From an uncultured Propionibacteriaceae bacterium (GTDB lineage Bacteria; Actinomycetota; Actinomycetes; Propionibacteriales; Propionibacteriaceae): DNA of 64,000 nt. Shown piece after piece: positions 63,013 to 64,000 of this stretch (position 1 is its first letter; each line of letters begins with the position of its first letter). The notes under the pieces were generated by a model, which worked only from the letters and a program-made list of their open reading frames with translations, did not search any database and had not been told where the DNA came from. The stretch spans positions 1-64,000 of the forward strand of contig CALIWR010000004.1 of assembly GCA_938046585.1 (NCBI GenBank). The letters are read 5' to 3'. The translations under genes were made by a program, and so were the position numbers.

Positions 63013-64000
63013 CTACCGAGACAGTACGGGCCGAGTTGAGGATCGAACTACAAGGTGTGGTTCGACGTGGTGCCGTACGCCATCGCCGGCACCGTCCAGC
63101 TGGGCCAGGAAGGCAGTGATACCCGCATCCCCCAGGGTCTCGAAGTCCTGGTGCACGGTGGTCAGCGGGGGCAGGAAGTGGCCGGAATCGGGTTGGTCAT
63201 CGAATCCGACGACGCTGATGTCCTCCGGCACCCGAACACCCCGCCGAGAAAGCCCGTGGATAAGGCCGAGGGCCATCTGATCGTTCGCGGCAAAGACCGC
63301 CGTCAGGTCTGGGATCTGCAGCAACTCATCGCTGGCCTCGAATCCCGACTGGGCATGCCAGTCCCCCATGGCGACGGGCGGCACCGTGAGTCCGGCGTCG
63401 TTCAGACATGCTTCCCACGTGGTATGCCGCCACTGCGCGTCGAACCAGTCAGAAGGTCCTGCAAGATGGCCGATCACCCGGTGGCCTGCGGCGATGAGGT
63501 GCTCGACGGCGAGGCGGCTGCCTCGCTGCTGGTCGATCCACACCCGGCCGAGGTCGGTCCGTTCAGCGGGGTCGGCAGGGTCCAAAGGCGGCGACCCCAG
63601 GAGCACGGTTGCCCGGGGAAGCCTCAGCCCGCTCAGCCAGGCGAGAGTCGTAACTCGGGAGGTGATGATCGCCAGACCCGCTACATCATGCGCGGTCAGG
63701 CTGTCGAGGCCCTCGCGCATCTCCGCGGTCGATCCAGACTTTACCGTGAAGCTGAGAGATGCATAGCCCGCGCTGCGGGCAGCCACGTCCATGGCGCGCA
63801 GCGTGCTCATCGGCCCGTAGTGCGAGGACGACTCGATCAACAGCCCGACCTGCCGCGAACGACCCTGCGCCAGGCCCCGGGCCATGGCATTGGGCTGAAA
63901 ACCGAGCTGATCGAGGATGGCCTGGACGTGGGCACGGGTCTCGGGGCTGATGTTCGCGCTGCCGTTGATCACCCGGGAGACCGTCATGTGTGACACACCA
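63013..64000 (-). CDS. LacI-family transcriptional regulator, truncated at the window edge
   Basis: At least 328 residues are visible; the start lies beyond 64000. The N-terminal helix-turn-helix reads GVSHMTVSRVINGSANISPE then TRAHVQAILDQLGFQPN, followed by the periplasmic-binding-protein-like effector domain (GLLIESSSHYGPMSTLRAMD and VFAANDQMALGLIHGLSRRG). It converges with the kinase gene (41 bp between stops). The most likely target is the palindrome at 61314-61333, with an arabinose- or pentose-derived effector; this is inferred from the neighbours. Confidence 0.9.
   Translation of the reverse strand, partial: GVSHMTVSRVINGSANISPETRAHVQAILDQLGFQPNAMARGLAQGRSRQVGLLIESSSHYGPMSTLRAMDVAARSAGYASLSFTVKSGSTAEMREGLDSLTAHDVAGLAIITSRVTTLAWLSGLRLPRATVLLGSPPLDPADPAERTDLGRVWIDQQRGSRLAVEHLIAAGHRVIGHLAGPSDWFDAQWRHTTWEACLNDAGLTVPPVAMGDWHAQSGFEASDELLQIPDLTAVFAANDQMALGLIHGLSRRGVRVPEDISVVGFDDQPDSGHFLPPLTTVHQDFETLGDAGITAFLAQLDGAGDGVRHHVEPHLVVRSSTRPVLSR

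Overview
This 64 kb window is high-GC chromosomal DNA from an actinomycete. The gene content points to Propionibacteriaceae or a close relative, although that placement is an inference. The supporting genes are a methylmalonyl-CoA epimerase, a PduO-type cobalamin adenosyltransferase, the GlgE glycogen pathway, NucS (the actinobacterial non-canonical mismatch-repair nuclease), an F-type ATP synthase operon flanked by DUF2550, and a trpC-trpB-trpA-lgt block. Almost all genes are housekeeping genes packed into operons, with many 4-bp ATGA stop/start overlaps. No rRNA, tRNA, CRISPR array, insertion sequence or prophage was found.

Layout. 1-216: direct repeats with hairpins, downstream of his genes. 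221-3865 (minus): hisD-hisC-hisB-hisH. 4004-5195: a YbaK-type deacylase and a membrane protein, convergent. 5229-10630 (minus): dnaE, a decayed acetyltransferase remnant and a BAAT-type alpha/beta hydrolase. 10716-17459 (minus): hisI-trpE-trpC-trpB-trpA, a DsbA-like membrane protein and lgt. 17528-20822 (minus): gatC-gatA-gatB. 20950-25706 (minus): a secreted FnIII protein, a small membrane protein, ligA and a MetE-like half protein. 25774-35206 (plus): a membrane-anchored protein, glgX, glgE, maltokinase, glgB and a GNAT-Nudix fusion.

35203-45970: a CXXC-less thioredoxin/TPR protein (minus), pgm (plus), fumC (minus), methylmalonyl-CoA epimerase with a DivIVA-like coiled-coil protein and an AI-2E-family permease (plus), nucS (minus), a small Zn-ribbon-like protein with a hydrolase (plus), a cyclophilin lipoprotein (minus) and the cobalamin adenosyltransferase (plus). 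45976-58956 (minus): rpmE, prfA, prmC, a TsaC/Sua5 protein, a WecA-like transferase, atpI, atpZ, atpBEFHAGDC and a DUF2550 protein. 59137-64000: a LacI-regulated sugar module (araD and an MFS transporter on minus, an AraB-like FGGY kinase on plus, a truncated LacI gene at the edge) around a perfect 20-bp operator palindrome.

How the genes fit together. GlgE, maltokinase and GlgB build alpha-glucan from maltose-1-phosphate, while GlgX and Pgm recycle it. Fumarase, the epimerase and the adenosyltransferase fit a methylmalonyl-CoA/propionate route. Lgt lipidates lipoproteins such as the cyclophilin here. PrmC methylates the release factor encoded next to it.

The most notable non-gene signals are a recurring TANNNT-N6-start promoter arrangement implying leaderless mRNAs at seven genes, a hairpin-bearing repeat present at two loci, and small local duplications at the trpB start and the prmC end. 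I saw no convincing new defence or mobile system.
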